A DNA stretch of 36,099 nt, taken from NCBI GenBank assembly GCA_016293005.1, contig JAEDFA010000014.1, positions 1-36,099 on the forward strand, read 5' to 3'. The stretch is from Treponema sp. Its GTDB lineage: Bacteria > Spirochaetota > Spirochaetia > Treponematales > Treponemataceae. Within the stretch, counting starts at the first letter, position 1. Each line of letters starts with the position of its first letter. Shown here one piece after another: positions 15,363-23,911 of this stretch. Below the pieces are notes generated by a model. That model was given only the letters and a program-made list of their open reading frames with translations, was not told where the DNA came from and searched no databases. The translations under genes were made by a program, and so were the position numbers.

Positions 15363-15407
15363 GAATTTTAGAAAAAGCGTTTTTTAAGTTTTCAAAAATT
15401 CTTTTTT
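15363..15407 (+). terminator. Possible intrinsic terminator after tkt
   Basis: GAATTTT (15363-15369) pairs with AAAATTC (15395-15401), with a smaller AAAAA/TTTTT stem inside, followed immediately by six T residues (15402-15407). The stem is AT-rich and so weaker than the cluster terminator at 10446. No other feature is seen in 15326-15496. Confidence 0.45.
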
Positions 15408-15496
15408 GCTGCCCTGTTTCTTTTTTAATCGTCTGTTTTTTTTTAGGCGAAAGTATTCTGAAAAATTCAGTATGCTGATTTATTTTCGAGATTAAA

Positions 15497-17257
15497 ATGC
15501 AGAAATTTCTTTCTCAGATTTTGCCGTCAATTGAATATGAACTTTTTGCTTCGGACGGAAAAACTGAAGTAAAAAAAGAAGATGTGGCAAATGTCGTTAT
15601 AACTAATCTTGTCTTTGATTCTAGAAAAGTAACAAACGGTTCTCTGTTTTTTGCTCTTCCAGGTATTCATTCAGATGGAAATAAGTTTATTCCTGATGCG
15701 ATTGAAAAAGGTGCAAATGCAATCGTTTATCAAGGGGAACTTTCTTACGATATAAAGGTCAGTGCGTCAAAGGCATGCGTGAAAAGACAGATTGACAATG
15801 TTTTAAACGGCGGAAAGCCTTCTGTTTTTCCAGCTTTTATAAAAGTAAAAAATGCTCGATTTTCTATGGCGCCGTTAAGTGACTGTTTTTATGATTCTCC
15901 TTCAAAACGCCTTATTGTAATTGGTGTAACTGGAACAGAAGGAAAAAGCTCGACTGTTTCATTTATCTGGCAGCTTTTAAGGCTCTGTGGAAAAAAAGCG
16001 GGTTTTATTTCAACTGTTGAATATTCTTTTGGGGGAGAATCCATTGCGAATCCTGAACATCAGACAACGCCTGAAGCACCTGTAATTCAGCATCATTTAA
16101 ACGAAATGCTCGAAAACGGCTGTCAGTATGCGGTTGTAGAAGCATCAAGTCACGGACTTTCAAAAAAATTGAACAGGCTCGGAAATGTTTATTTTGACTG
16201 TGCAGTTTTTATGAATGTTACTTTGGAACATCTTGAATTTCACAAGGATTTTGAAACTTACAGGAGCGATAAAGCAAATCTTTTCAGAGCGCTTGATTTG
16301 CACGATCATGTAAAAGTCATCGCTGGCGAAAAAGTAAAAGTTCCATCAATTGGAATTGTAAATCTTGAAGATCCGTCGGCTTCTTATTTTATTTCTGCAA
16401 CAAAGAAAAATGTTTATGGTTTTACGACTATGGGAAAAGCAGGAAAAGCGGCTGCAGAAACTGGTTCTGATGCCTGTGAACTTCCGGAAATTCCTGAAAA
16501 TATTCGCTATATGACAGGAAAAAATATTGCTTCGGCAAGATACGGACTTTGCTTTTCTGTTGATTGCGATGGAAAATCAAGTTTTTACCCTGAAAATTAT
16601 GATGCAGTTCTTCCTCGCGAACACGAAAATTTAAATATTCAGGCGAATTTGCCCGGGGCATTCAATGCCTACAATATAATGGCGTCGATAATTGCAGTTT
16701 CAAGCGTTGCAAATCTTTCGTTTTCAGAAGTTGCTTCAAAAACTCAGAGTCTTTTGCCTGTGAAAGGTCGAATGACTGTAATTGATAAAGGGCAGATGTT
16801 TGAAGTAATTGTTGATTATGCTCACACACCGAGTTCTTTTGAAACAATTTTCCCGCCGGTCAGAAAAAGATGCAAAGGTCGTCTTTTTGCAGTTTTTGGA
16901 AGCGGTGGAGAAAGGGATTTGACAAAAAGACCGATTCAGGGCGAAATTGCTGGAAAATTCTGTGATATTGTAGTTTTAGCAGATGAAGATCCGCGCGGGG
17001 AAAATCCTGAAGAACTTTTAAAAATGATAGCTTTGGGCGCTGAAAAAGCTGGAAAAAAACTGAACGAAAATCTTTATATTATTCCAGACAGAAAAAAAGC
17101 AATCAGGACTGTTTTTAAAATGGCTCAAAAAGGTGACATAGTTCTTCTTTTGGGAAAATCGCATGAAAACAGCATAATTTATAAAGATTTTGTAATGCCT
17201 TATGATGAAATTTCAGAAGCGGAAAATGCACTTTCTGAAATGGGGTTCAAGGCGTAA
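15497..17257 (+). CDS. murE: UDP-N-acetylmuramoyl-tripeptide synthetase (MurE)
   Basis: Adds the third stem-peptide residue to UDP-MurNAc-L-Ala-D-Glu. The 586-residue protein is longer than usual (about 490-510), with an N-terminal-domain insertion and a larger one at about 275-350. Visible: NLVFDSRKVTNGSLFFALPG; P-loop TGTEGKSSTVSF (usual GTNGKTT); EASSHGLSKKLNRLG; the DKANLF lysine that is carbamylated in the family; VDYAHTPSSFE; GSGGERDLTKRP; and LGKSHEN. The substrate-selecting motif is DEDPRGENPEE instead of DNPRxEDP, so the third amino acid (DAP, ornithine or other) cannot be stated. There is no strong Shine-Dalgarno; CGAG lies before the ATG. It opens murE-ddl-murD. Confidence 0.93.
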   Translation: MQKFLSQILPSIEYELFASDGKTEVKKEDVANVVITNLVFDSRKVTNGSLFFALPGIHSDGNKFIPDAIEKGANAIVYQGELSYDIKVSASKACVKRQIDNVLNGGKPSVFPAFIKVKNARFSMAPLSDCFYDSPSKRLIVIGVTGTEGKSSTVSFIWQLLRLCGKKAGFISTVEYSFGGESIANPEHQTTPEAPVIQHHLNEMLENGCQYAVVEASSHGLSKKLNRLGNVYFDCAVFMNVTLEHLEFHKDFETYRSDKANLFRALDLHDHVKVIAGEKVKVPSIGIVNLEDPSASYFISATKKNVYGFTTMGKAGKAAAETGSDACELPEIPENIRYMTGKNIASARYGLCFSVDCDGKSSFYPENYDAVLPREHENLNIQANLPGAFNAYNIMASIIAVSSVANLSFSEVASKTQSLLPVKGRMTVIDKGQMFEVIVDYAHTPSSFETIFPPVRKRCKGRLFAVFGSGGERDLTKRPIQGEIAGKFCDIVVLADEDPRGENPEELLKMIALGAEKAGKKLNENLYIIPDRKKAIRTVFKMAQKGDIVLLLGKSHENSIIYKDFVMPYDEISEAENALSEMGFKA

Positions 17258-17263
17258 AAAGGG

Positions 17264-17334
17264 TTTTAGGGTATACCCTGAAAGAGGGGATAGCGGAAAA
17301 TACCTTTATTTGAAGCGTAAGGGCAGGCGCCCTT
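17264..17334 (+). promoter_or_regulatory. Two hairpins in the murE-ddl gap
   Basis: First, a perfect 12-base palindrome AGGGTATACCCT (17268-17279); flanking T and A bases extend it to an eight-pair stem around TATA (17264-17283, one G-U). Second, AAGGGC (17319-17324) / GCCCTT (17329-17334) with loop AGGC, followed by T3 A5. The block between them (GGGGATAGCGGAA, GCGTAAG) resembles parts of the element at 11121-11240. Either could attenuate transcription into ddl or be a repeat-derived spacer; the T-run is too short for a confident terminator. Confidence 0.4.
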
Positions 17335-17360
17335 TAAAAATAATTTGGAGAAAATTTAAA

Positions 17361-18485
17361 ATGAATGTTCTTGTAATATACGGCGGTCGTTCTGGGGAAC
17401 ACGAAATTTCACTTGTTTCGGCAAGTTCGATTGTTCGCGGTTTAAAAAACGAAAATGTAATTCTTGTAGGAATTTCAAAAGAAGGAAAATGGTTTTTACA
17501 GGATGCAAAAGAAGTTTCTCGCATTTTAACCGATGAAAACGCTGTTTTGAATTTAGTGGAAGATGAAAAAAATCTTGTGAGCGTTATTCCGGGCGGAAAA
17601 GAAAACAGTTTTTTCTGCGGCGGAAAATCTTTTTCAGTTGATGTCGTTTTTCCTGTTCTTCATGGAACTTACGGAGAGGACGGAACTATTCAGGGGCTTT
17701 TGGAAATGCTTGATATTCCGTTTGTTGGTTGTACGACGCTTTCTTCTTCGCTTACAATGGATAAAGAAAAAACTAAGCAGGTTCTTGAAGTTTCAGGTCT
17801 TCCTGTGGTTCCGTATGTGTGTATAAAAAGGTGTGATTTATTAAACAGTTTCCGTTACGATGAAGTGATAAATAAGGCTGTTGAAACGCTCGGTTTTCCG
17901 ATTTTTGTAAAGCCTTGTTGTGCGGGTTCTTCAATCGGGGCTTCACGCTCAGAAAATTTAAAGGAACTTTCGTTTGCGCTGATGGAGGCGTTTTCATGGG
18001 ACGATAAAGTTTTACTTGAAAAGGCTGTTAATGCTCGTGAAATCGAATGCAGCGTTACAGGAAATTCTGTTTCTTATCCGGCAGACAGCGAAACTCAGAT
18101 TGTGAAGGCCTATATTCCTGGAGAAATTCTTCCGACGCATAAATTTTATGATTACGATGCAAAATATTCTGATCCATCTGGGGCAGATTTAATAATTCCA
18201 GCTGATTTGAGTCAAGATTTAATCGAAACAATACGCGCGACAGCGGTAAAAGCGTACTGTGCGCTTGACTGTTCAGGTTTGAGTCGGGTTGATTTTTTTA
18301 TTGATAAAGATTCAGGGGACCTTTATTTGAATGAGATTAATACGATGCCGGGCTTTACTTCGATAAGTATGTTTCCAAAGATGTGCGAGGCTGCCGGTTT
18401 AAAATTTGAAGAATTAACTTCGCTTTTGATTTCAGAGGCTTTGTCGCGTTATGAAGCAAAGAAAAATCTTTTGACTTCGCGTTAG
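17361..18485 (+). CDS. ddl: D-alanine--D-alanine ligase
   Basis: ATP-grasp enzyme joining two D-alanines for the stem-peptide terminus; cytoplasmic. The 374-residue product shows MNVLVIYGGRSGEHEISLVSASSI, the HGTYGEDGTIQGLLE motif, MDKEKTKQVLEVSGLPVVPYV, KPCCAGSSIGAS (ATP-binding loop) and the C-terminal NEINTMPGFTSISMFPKM with the Mg-binding E-x-N. Length fits DdlA-type ligases. The frame is open back into murE (from 17202), but ATG at 17361 gives the standard start with GGAG at 17347-17350. It lies between murE and murD and is most likely co-transcribed with them. Confidence 0.95.
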   Translation: MNVLVIYGGRSGEHEISLVSASSIVRGLKNENVILVGISKEGKWFLQDAKEVSRILTDENAVLNLVEDEKNLVSVIPGGKENSFFCGGKSFSVDVVFPVLHGTYGEDGTIQGLLEMLDIPFVGCTTLSSSLTMDKEKTKQVLEVSGLPVVPYVCIKRCDLLNSFRYDEVINKAVETLGFPIFVKPCCAGSSIGASRSENLKELSFALMEAFSWDDKVLLEKAVNAREIECSVTGNSVSYPADSETQIVKAYIPGEILPTHKFYDYDAKYSDPSGADLIIPADLSQDLIETIRATAVKAYCALDCSGLSRVDFFIDKDSGDLYLNEINTMPGFTSISMFPKMCEAAGLKFEELTSLLISEALSRYEAKKNLLTSR

Positions 18486-18502
18486 TTTTGTGTGGGGTTT
18501 TT

Positions 18503-20023
18503 ATGCATGAATATAAAAAAGGCTCGTGTTTTACTTCTCTCGATGACATAAAAGATAAAAAAATCACTGTTATGGGGCTTGGTTTAAACGGCGGTGGAGA
18601 AGCGTGTGTAAGATTTTTCTTAAAGCACGGAGCGTATGTAACTGTTACCGATATGAAAACACGGGAGCAGCTGAAAGAAACTGTTTTTCGCCTTGAAAAC
18701 GATTCTTCGCTTGATACTTCGCGTTTAAAATATGTTTTAGGTGAACACAAAATTGAAGATTTCAAGGATGCTTTTTGCGTAATAAAAAATCCCGGCGTGA
18801 AATACGAAAATAACAAATACCTTGAAGCTGCAAAAAACATAGAAACCGATATTTCAATTTTTTTAAATTTCACAAAATCTAAAGTGATTGCTGTAACGGG
18901 GAGCAAGGGAAAATCCAGTACTGTAAGTGCAATTTATTACGGTTTGAAAGAAGCGGGAATAAAATGCTTTTTGGGCGGTAATATAACTGTAAGTCCGCTT
19001 TCTTTTTTGGAAGAAACAACCGAAGAAACTCCTGTAATTCTTGAGTTGAGCAGCTGGCAGCTTTCTGATTTGCGTGGTCGTGGACTTTTAAAACCTGTGA
19101 TTTCCGTGATTACAAAGATTGTTCCAGATCATCAGAACTGGTATTCAAATATGGATGATTACATTCTCGACAAGCGTTTGATTTATAAAAATCAGGATGA
19201 AAATGATTGGGCGATTTTTGATTACGATTCAAGTGATGATGAATCTTCTCCTTCGGATTATGAATCATGGGGAGAACTTTTTTCTTCTGAATGTAAGGCA
19301 AAAATTTTACGCTATTCAAGAAAGAATCAGGAAAATCTTGCAAAAGAAGGAAAGTTTTTCGGGGTGTGGCAGGAAAAATCTGATTCCGGGATAATCGGGA
19401 AGGCTTTTATTCCTGGAATGAAAGAACCTTTTACGGTTATGAAAAATCTTTTGCTTCCGGGGCTTCATATAAAAGAAAATGTTTTGAATGCGGCTTTGGT
19501 TCTTCTTCTTCTGGGGGTTCAAAAAGAAAAAATTCCTATGATTTTTAGCGCATGGCAGGGCGTTAGTCACAGGCTTCAGCATTTTTATTCTTACAATTCA
19601 ATAGAATTTTACAACGATTCTTGTGCGACTGTTCCAGAGGCCGCTTTTTGTGCAAGTCAGGCATTCGGAAAGCCGGTTATTTTTATTTCAGGTGGAACTG
19701 ATAAAGGTCTTTCGTTTGATTCTCTTTTGAGGGCATTCGTTTCATCAGAAAAAAATATTTTTAAACCGAAAGCGCTTTTTCTTCTTGCCGGAACTGGAAC
19801 CGATAAAATTCTTCCTGAACTTAAAAAAAATAATGTAAAATTTGAAGGACCTTATTTAAGCCTTGAAGAACTTATTATTTCGCTTAAAAATTATATTGAT
19901 TCAGAGAAAATTTCAGGTGAATCTGTTGTTTTTTCGCCGGGCGCAACTTCTTTCGGAATGTTTTTGAACGAATTTGACCGCGGAAATAAATTTATGGATT
20001 TGGTAAAAAGAATTTTTTCATAA
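18503..20023 (+). CDS. murD: UDP-N-acetylmuramoylalanine--D-glutamate ligase (MurD)
   Basis: Adds D-glutamate to UDP-MurNAc-L-Ala; cytoplasmic. The 506-residue protein is longer than the usual 440-460, with an acidic, Ser/Asp-rich insertion near residues 235-275. Visible: N-terminal Rossmann motif ITVMGLGLNGGGEA, KNPGVKYEN, P-loop VTGSKGKSSTVSA, ELSSWQLSDL, ITKIVPDHQNWY, SHRLQ, EFYNDSCATVPEAA and VVFSPGATSFGMFLNEFDRG. As in MurE, the usual GKTT P-loop end is GKSS, so both ligases of this cluster share the variant. The ATG at 18503 is preferred over TTG at 18488, which overlaps the GTGGGG ribosome-binding site. It begins 17 bases after ddl. Confidence 0.93.
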   Translation: MHEYKKGSCFTSLDDIKDKKITVMGLGLNGGGEACVRFFLKHGAYVTVTDMKTREQLKETVFRLENDSSLDTSRLKYVLGEHKIEDFKDAFCVIKNPGVKYENNKYLEAAKNIETDISIFLNFTKSKVIAVTGSKGKSSTVSAIYYGLKEAGIKCFLGGNITVSPLSFLEETTEETPVILELSSWQLSDLRGRGLLKPVISVITKIVPDHQNWYSNMDDYILDKRLIYKNQDENDWAIFDYDSSDDESSPSDYESWGELFSSECKAKILRYSRKNQENLAKEGKFFGVWQEKSDSGIIGKAFIPGMKEPFTVMKNLLLPGLHIKENVLNAALVLLLLGVQKEKIPMIFSAWQGVSHRLQHFYSYNSIEFYNDSCATVPEAAFCASQAFGKPVIFISGGTDKGLSFDSLLRAFVSSEKNIFKPKALFLLAGTGTDKILPELKKNNVKFEGPYLSLEELIISLKNYIDSEKISGESVVFSPGATSFGMFLNEFDRGNKFMDLVKRIFS

Positions 20024-20040
20024 GGGTTTAAAATCTGTTT

Positions 20041-20967
20041 ATGAAGAAAAAATTTATTTTTTTTATTTTTCTGCTCATTTTTATTCCTTCGCTTTTTTCT
20101 CAGTATTCAAAAGAAATTTTTATTCCGTTTTTAAAATGGTGGGAACCTGAGGGGCTTTCAGTTTTCAAGGAAGCGTATCCTGATTTTGAATTTGTTTCTT
20201 CGTTTGACAGGAAAAAAAACGACTGGCTTGTTCATATTTTTAAAATCGGTGAAGATGGCAAAAAAACTGAAAAAGGTTCTCTTTATTGGGCAGAATCGCG
20301 TTTTCTCCCTGAAGAAAAACTTTCTGTTAAGTTTGACTATAGAAAAATGCTTTATGATTATCCTTCAAAGCCTTTAAATCCTGAGGATTTTTCTTTAGAA
20401 GAAATCGAGCGGATTAAAATTTTTACTTCAAAAGAAAACAGAAAAAACAGCGCAATTGACCCGCCGTTTCTTTTCAATATAATTTTTGACTGCGAAAATC
20501 GTTCTTCTGTGGAGTCACATATCGTAAATGTTCCATTTCTTACAAAATCTGTGAATGTTCATGAAGCGATTTCTAAAAAAATTGAAACTGTTTCAGAAAA
20601 GATTCTTTCTCTTCCGCGCGATGAAAAAATGACTTCTTTTTTAAAAACGCTTTCCCGCACGGACGGTTATGCCTGGCGAACGGTTCGGGACACTCAGTCA
20701 AGAAGTTTTCACAGCATCGGTCTTGCTGTCGATGTTCTTCCAAAAGGTTATTATCAGAAGACGATTTACTGGGCATGGCAAAAGCAGCTTGATCCTGAAA
20801 ACTGGTTTTTAACTCCGCTTGAAAAAAGGTGGATGCCTCCAAAAGAAGTGATTGAAATATTTGAAAGTGAAGGATTTATTTGGGGAGGATTCTGGCTTGT
20901 CTGGGATAATATGCATTTTGAATATCACCCAGAACTTTTAATTTACCGTGATAAAAAAATAAAGTGA
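20041..20967 (+). CDS. Exported M15-family peptidase (VanY/D,D-carboxypeptidase-like)
   Basis: A 308-residue protein with a clear signal peptide (KKKFIFFIFLLIFIPSLFS, cleavage near FSQ), so probably periplasmic. Near residues 220-235, RSFHSIGLAVDVLP carries the S-x-H-x2-G-x-A-x-D zinc motif, and the C-terminus has WGGFWLVWDNMHFEY with the second His, as in M15 D-Ala-D-Ala peptidases. An upstream Arg-rich stretch (DTQSRS) also fits. A role in trimming peptidoglycan stem peptides is likely, given murE-ddl-murD directly upstream. It starts 17 bases after murD; the nearest purine-rich site (AAGGG, 20022-20026) is 14 bases from the ATG, unusually far. The N-terminal 190 residues match nothing I know. 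Confidence 0.85.
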   Translation: MKKKFIFFIFLLIFIPSLFSQYSKEIFIPFLKWWEPEGLSVFKEAYPDFEFVSSFDRKKNDWLVHIFKIGEDGKKTEKGSLYWAESRFLPEEKLSVKFDYRKMLYDYPSKPLNPEDFSLEEIERIKIFTSKENRKNSAIDPPFLFNIIFDCENRSSVESHIVNVPFLTKSVNVHEAISKKIETVSEKILSLPRDEKMTSFLKTLSRTDGYAWRTVRDTQSRSFHSIGLAVDVLPKGYYQKTIYWAWQKQLDPENWFLTPLEKRWMPPKEVIEIFESEGFIWGGFWLVWDNMHFEYHPELLIYRDKKIK

Positions 20968-20998
20968 ACTTTATAAACTTGTCGATTTTAAGCGTTTT

Positions 20999-22384
20999 TT
21001 ATTTTCCTACGCAGAAATTTGAAAAAATTGAAGAAAGAATATCGTCGGCACAGATTTCGCCTGTAATTTCAGAAAGGGCGTCAAGTGAATCTTCCAGGTC
21101 TTGAACAACGGCATCGAGTGCGTAATCACCTGAAGTTTTTATCGCGTGCTGAATTGCTTCAAGGGCTTCTTCAACTGATTTTTTCTGACGAGATGAACCA
21201 AGTCCTGCCTGGTTTCGGTCTGTGGAAAGGTTTTGTGCAAACGAATCCCTGATTTTTTTATAGAGTTCAGAAAAACCTTCCTGTGTTTTTGCAGAAATTT
21301 TTACTTCTGATTTTAAAAACGGAAAAGCCTCTTTCTGTTCTTTTGAAAGTGAAATATTTTGGTTTAAATCTGACTTGTTCCAGACTAAAATAAACGGTTT
21401 TTCAATCTGTTTAAGAAAAGTTTCGTCATCGTTTGTAAGGCCTTGATTTGAATCTACGGTGTACAAAATCAGGTCTGCGTCTTCTGAAAGATTTTTTGTA
21501 AGTTGAACGCCCTGTGCTTCGATTAAATCTTGTGTTTCGCGTATTCCAGCCGTATCAAAAAGCCTTGCAGGAAGTCCTTCGATGCTTGCAAAACTTTCAA
21601 TCCAGTCTCGCGTGGTTCCTTCAATGTCGGAAACGATTGCTCGTTCTTCTTTGAGGATTGCGTTAAAGAGCGAAGATTTTCCTGCATTAGTTTTGCCGCA
21701 GAGAACAAGTCTCACTCCGTCTTGATAAAGTTTTTCGCTTTTCCATGAATCGTTCAGTTTTGAAAGCCGGATTTCAGCTTCTTTTAATTTTGAAGAATTG
21801 AAATTGTCCGCGATTGTTTCTTCGTCTTCTGGATATTCGATTTCGACTTCGATAGCGGCAAGCGTGTCGATTATAAGCTGTTTGATGCTGTTAATTTCTT
21901 GAAAAAGATTTCCTGAAAGTCGACCTGCAGCGTGGCTTCTGGATTCCTGCGTTTTGCTTTCGATTATTTCGCGGATTGCTTCTGCTTTTGTTAAATCGGC
22001 TTTTCCGTTGATGAACGAGCGGAAAGTGAATTCTCCCCGCTCAGCCTGTCTGAAACCTGATTTTAAAAGAATCTGGAAAATTTCTGATACGACACCGACT
22101 CCGCCGTGACAGGAAATTTCTATCATTTCTTCGCCTGTAAAACTTTTTGGTGCTCTGTAAACTGAAAGCATTACTTCATCGATTTTTGAATTGTTGAATA
22201 AAATCCAGCCGTATACGAGCGTGTTTCCAGCAGCAGAAAGAAGTGCTTTTGGGCGTGAGAAAATTTTACTTACAAGCGAAATTGAATTTTTCCCGGAACA
22301 GCGGATTATGCCAAGTGCGCTTGGGGCTAAAGCTGTTGCAATTGCACATATCGGTTCTTCCGGTGCGTATTTTATGTTTTCCAT
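20999..22384 (-). CDS. mnmE: tRNA modification GTPase MnmE
   Basis: With MnmG, MnmE forms the C5 side chain (cmnm5 or nm5) on wobble uridine of certain tRNAs. The 461-residue product has an N-terminal folate-binding domain (CAIATALAPSALGIIRCSG; GEEMIEISCHGG), an inserted G domain with GKTNAGKSSLFNAIL, GTTRDWIE, FDTAG and NKSDL, and the C-terminal CVGK motif (family C-x-GK). Length is typical. It begins seven bases after purA on the same strand, so it is probably translated from a purA-mnmE message. It converges on the M15 peptidase gene with a 31-base gap holding no clear terminator. Confidence 0.96.
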   Translation of the reverse strand: MENIKYAPEEPICAIATALAPSALGIIRCSGKNSISLVSKIFSRPKALLSAAGNTLVYGWILFNNSKIDEVMLSVYRAPKSFTGEEMIEISCHGGVGVVSEIFQILLKSGFRQAERGEFTFRSFINGKADLTKAEAIREIIESKTQESRSHAAGRLSGNLFQEINSIKQLIIDTLAAIEVEIEYPEDEETIADNFNSSKLKEAEIRLSKLNDSWKSEKLYQDGVRLVLCGKTNAGKSSLFNAILKEERAIVSDIEGTTRDWIESFASIEGLPARLFDTAGIRETQDLIEAQGVQLTKNLSEDADLILYTVDSNQGLTNDDETFLKQIEKPFILVWNKSDLNQNISLSKEQKEAFPFLKSEVKISAKTQEGFSELYKKIRDSFAQNLSTDRNQAGLGSSRQKKSVEEALEAIQHAIKTSGDYALDAVVQDLEDSLDALSEITGEICADDILSSIFSNFCVGK

Positions 22385-22391
22385 TAGAAAA

Positions 22392-23615
22392 TTATTTCCA
22401 GATTTTTTCGCGGTTGAATGTTTGAGTTCTGTCTGGACCTACTGAAACGATACCAACTTTTGTTTCTGTGTAGGCTTCGATGAAATCAATATATTCTTTT
22501 GCTTCTTTTGGAAGTTTTTTGTAACTTTTGATTTCTTTTATTGGAGACTTCCAGCCTTTGAATTTTTGAAGAACAGGTTTTGCTTTTTGAAGAAGAGGAA
22601 TGCTTGCTGGAAAATCTGTTACAATCTGACCGTCAATTTCGTATGCGATGCATGCTTCGATTTCTTCCATTTGGTCGTAAACATCGAGGTGCGTAAGAAC
22701 AAGTGAATCGATTGAGTTTACATGGCAGGCATATCTTAATGCAACTAAATCAAGGTAGCCGCATCTTCTTGCCCGTCCTGTTGTAACGCCGAATTCATTG
22801 CCAGTTTTTCTTACATAATCGCAGAGTTCGCCTTCTGAATCTTCGTTAAATTCTGTTGGCATAGGACCGTTTCCTACTCTTGTCTGATATGCTTTGAAAA
22901 CTCCGTAAACTTTGTCGATTGCCCTAGGTCCGATTCCAGAACCTGAAGCTGCTCCGTAAGAACCTGAAGCGCCTGAAGAAACATAAGGATAAGTTCCTGA
23001 ATCGATATCAAGCATTGCTCCCTGTGCACCTTCAAATAGAATGTTTTCGTTTTTGAATTCGTACATTTTTGAAGCGATGTCAACGCGCATTGAAATTAAT
23101 TTTTCTTTATACTGATTTAAAAATTCTTTGTCGCTGTCATCGAGGTCGTTCCATTTTTCTTCCCAGTCTAAGTCGGCAAGCCTGATACCGTCGCGTTCTG
23201 CTTTTTGTGAATAAGTTGTTCCGATTCCGCGGCCTGTAGTTCCGATTGGGCGTTTTCTTGCAGCGTCGCGTTCTTTGTCCATTTTTCTGTAGCCTGGTAA
23301 AGTGATGTGCGCACGGTCTGAAATGAAAACTCTTCCTTCCCAGTTGATGCCGTTTTCTGAAAGCATTTTAAGTTCGTTGAAAAGCGCTTCTGGTTCGATT
23401 ACCATTCCTGAACCGAGAAAAACAGACTTGTCCTGATAAAGAATTCCTGAAGGAACTTGATGAAGAGCGTATTTTTTGCCGTCTACAACGATTGTATGAC
23501 CTGCGTTTGCTCCTCCTGCAAATCGAACAACATATTTTGCGTCTTGTGCAAGGTAATCAACGATTTTACCTTTTCCTTCATCGCCCCACTGGGCACCCAT
23601 TACAACAACATTCAT
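22392..23615 (-). CDS. purA: Adenylosuccinate synthetase
   Basis: Converts IMP, aspartate and GTP to adenylosuccinate, the committed step to AMP; cytoplasmic. The 407-residue product (usual about 425-430) has the P-loop start VVVMGAQWGDEGKGKIVDYLA, FAGGANAGHTIV, HQVPSGIL, GTTGRGIGTTY (IMP-binding), FEGAQGAMLDIDSGTYPYVSS and GVTTGRARRCGYLDLV (aspartate loop). All active-site blocks I can name are present. AAGG about seven bases before the ATG is the ribosome-binding site. Upstream lies a structured leader with a strong promoter. mnmE follows after seven bases. It shares its upstream region with the divergent ychF. Confidence 0.96.
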   Translation of the reverse strand: MNVVVMGAQWGDEGKGKIVDYLAQDAKYVVRFAGGANAGHTIVVDGKKYALHQVPSGILYQDKSVFLGSGMVIEPEALFNELKMLSENGINWEGRVFISDRAHITLPGYRKMDKERDAARKRPIGTTGRGIGTTYSQKAERDGIRLADLDWEEKWNDLDDSDKEFLNQYKEKLISMRVDIASKMYEFKNENILFEGAQGAMLDIDSGTYPYVSSGASGSYGAASGSGIGPRAIDKVYGVFKAYQTRVGNGPMPTEFNEDSEGELCDYVRKTGNEFGVTTGRARRCGYLDLVALRYACHVNSIDSLVLTHLDVYDQMEEIEACIAYEIDGQIVTDFPASIPLLQKAKPVLQKFKGWKSPIKEIKSYKKLPKEAKEYIDFIEAYTETKVGIVSVGPDRTQTFNREKIWK

Positions 23616-23752
23616 TTTACACCTTCTTCCCGATGAATCATCTCAGGATAAAAAAGAATTAGCCTCAAGCGGAAATGTTTCCGTGAAGGTTTTTTGTGTA
23701 AAAAACAGTGCAGAATCATCGCACATTCGAAAAAGGTTCGAGTGTTTTTTAC
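23616..23752 (-). promoter_or_regulatory. Structured 5' leader of purA
   Basis: The predicted transcript start (about 23752) leaves about 137 untranslated bases. In transcript order: GTAAAAAACA (23742-23751 in plus coordinates) is exactly complementary to TGTTTTTTAC (23698-23707) and would enclose a small GTGC/GCAC stem. Next comes an interrupted palindrome around CGGAAA / TTTCCG (23669-23682), then a short T-rich stretch CTTTTTTATCC. Last is GATGA / TTCATC (23631-23641) just before the AAGG site. GATGATTC occurs twice. I see no match to the known purine, ZTP, preQ1 or T-box consensus cores. Control by attenuation or RNA structure is inference. Confidence 0.5.
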
Positions 23753-23758
23753 TAAAGG

Positions 23759-23787
23759 ATTATAGCATAAAAGAATCTTGTAATCAA
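23759..23787 (-). promoter_or_regulatory. purA-mnmE promoter
   Basis: On the minus strand TTGATT (plus 23782-23787), 17 bases, TATAAT (23759-23764), with TG placed one base before the -10 box (TGCTATAAT). A strong sigma70-type match; transcription should begin near 23752. Confidence 0.75.
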
Positions 23788-23805
23788 TTGACGGTTTTTT
23801 CTATG

Positions 23806-23834
23806 TTCACTTTATTATTTTTTTTTGATATAAT
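23806..23834 (+). promoter_or_regulatory. ychF promoter
   Basis: TTCACT (23806-23811), 17 bases, TATAAT (23829-23834). Transcription would start near 23841, giving a leader of about 70 bases before the ychF ATG. It is back to back with the purA promoter, 18 bases between the two -35 boxes. Confidence 0.55.
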
Positions 23835-23911
23835 TTTTTTTGAACCTTTGAAAATCTGCTTTGATAAGTTTTTTTAAGATTCCATTAATTTTTATTTTCT
23901 TGAGGAAAAAT

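Noticed and set aside
18488..18502. TTG start for murD at 18488
   Set aside because: It would place the start inside the sequence that works as the ribosome-binding site (GTGGGG) for the ATG at 18503.
23616..23752. Known purine, ZTP or T-box riboswitch in the purA leader
   Set aside because: Consensus cores such as the T-box GGTGG sequence or the purine-aptamer junction were not found; the leader is reported only as structured.
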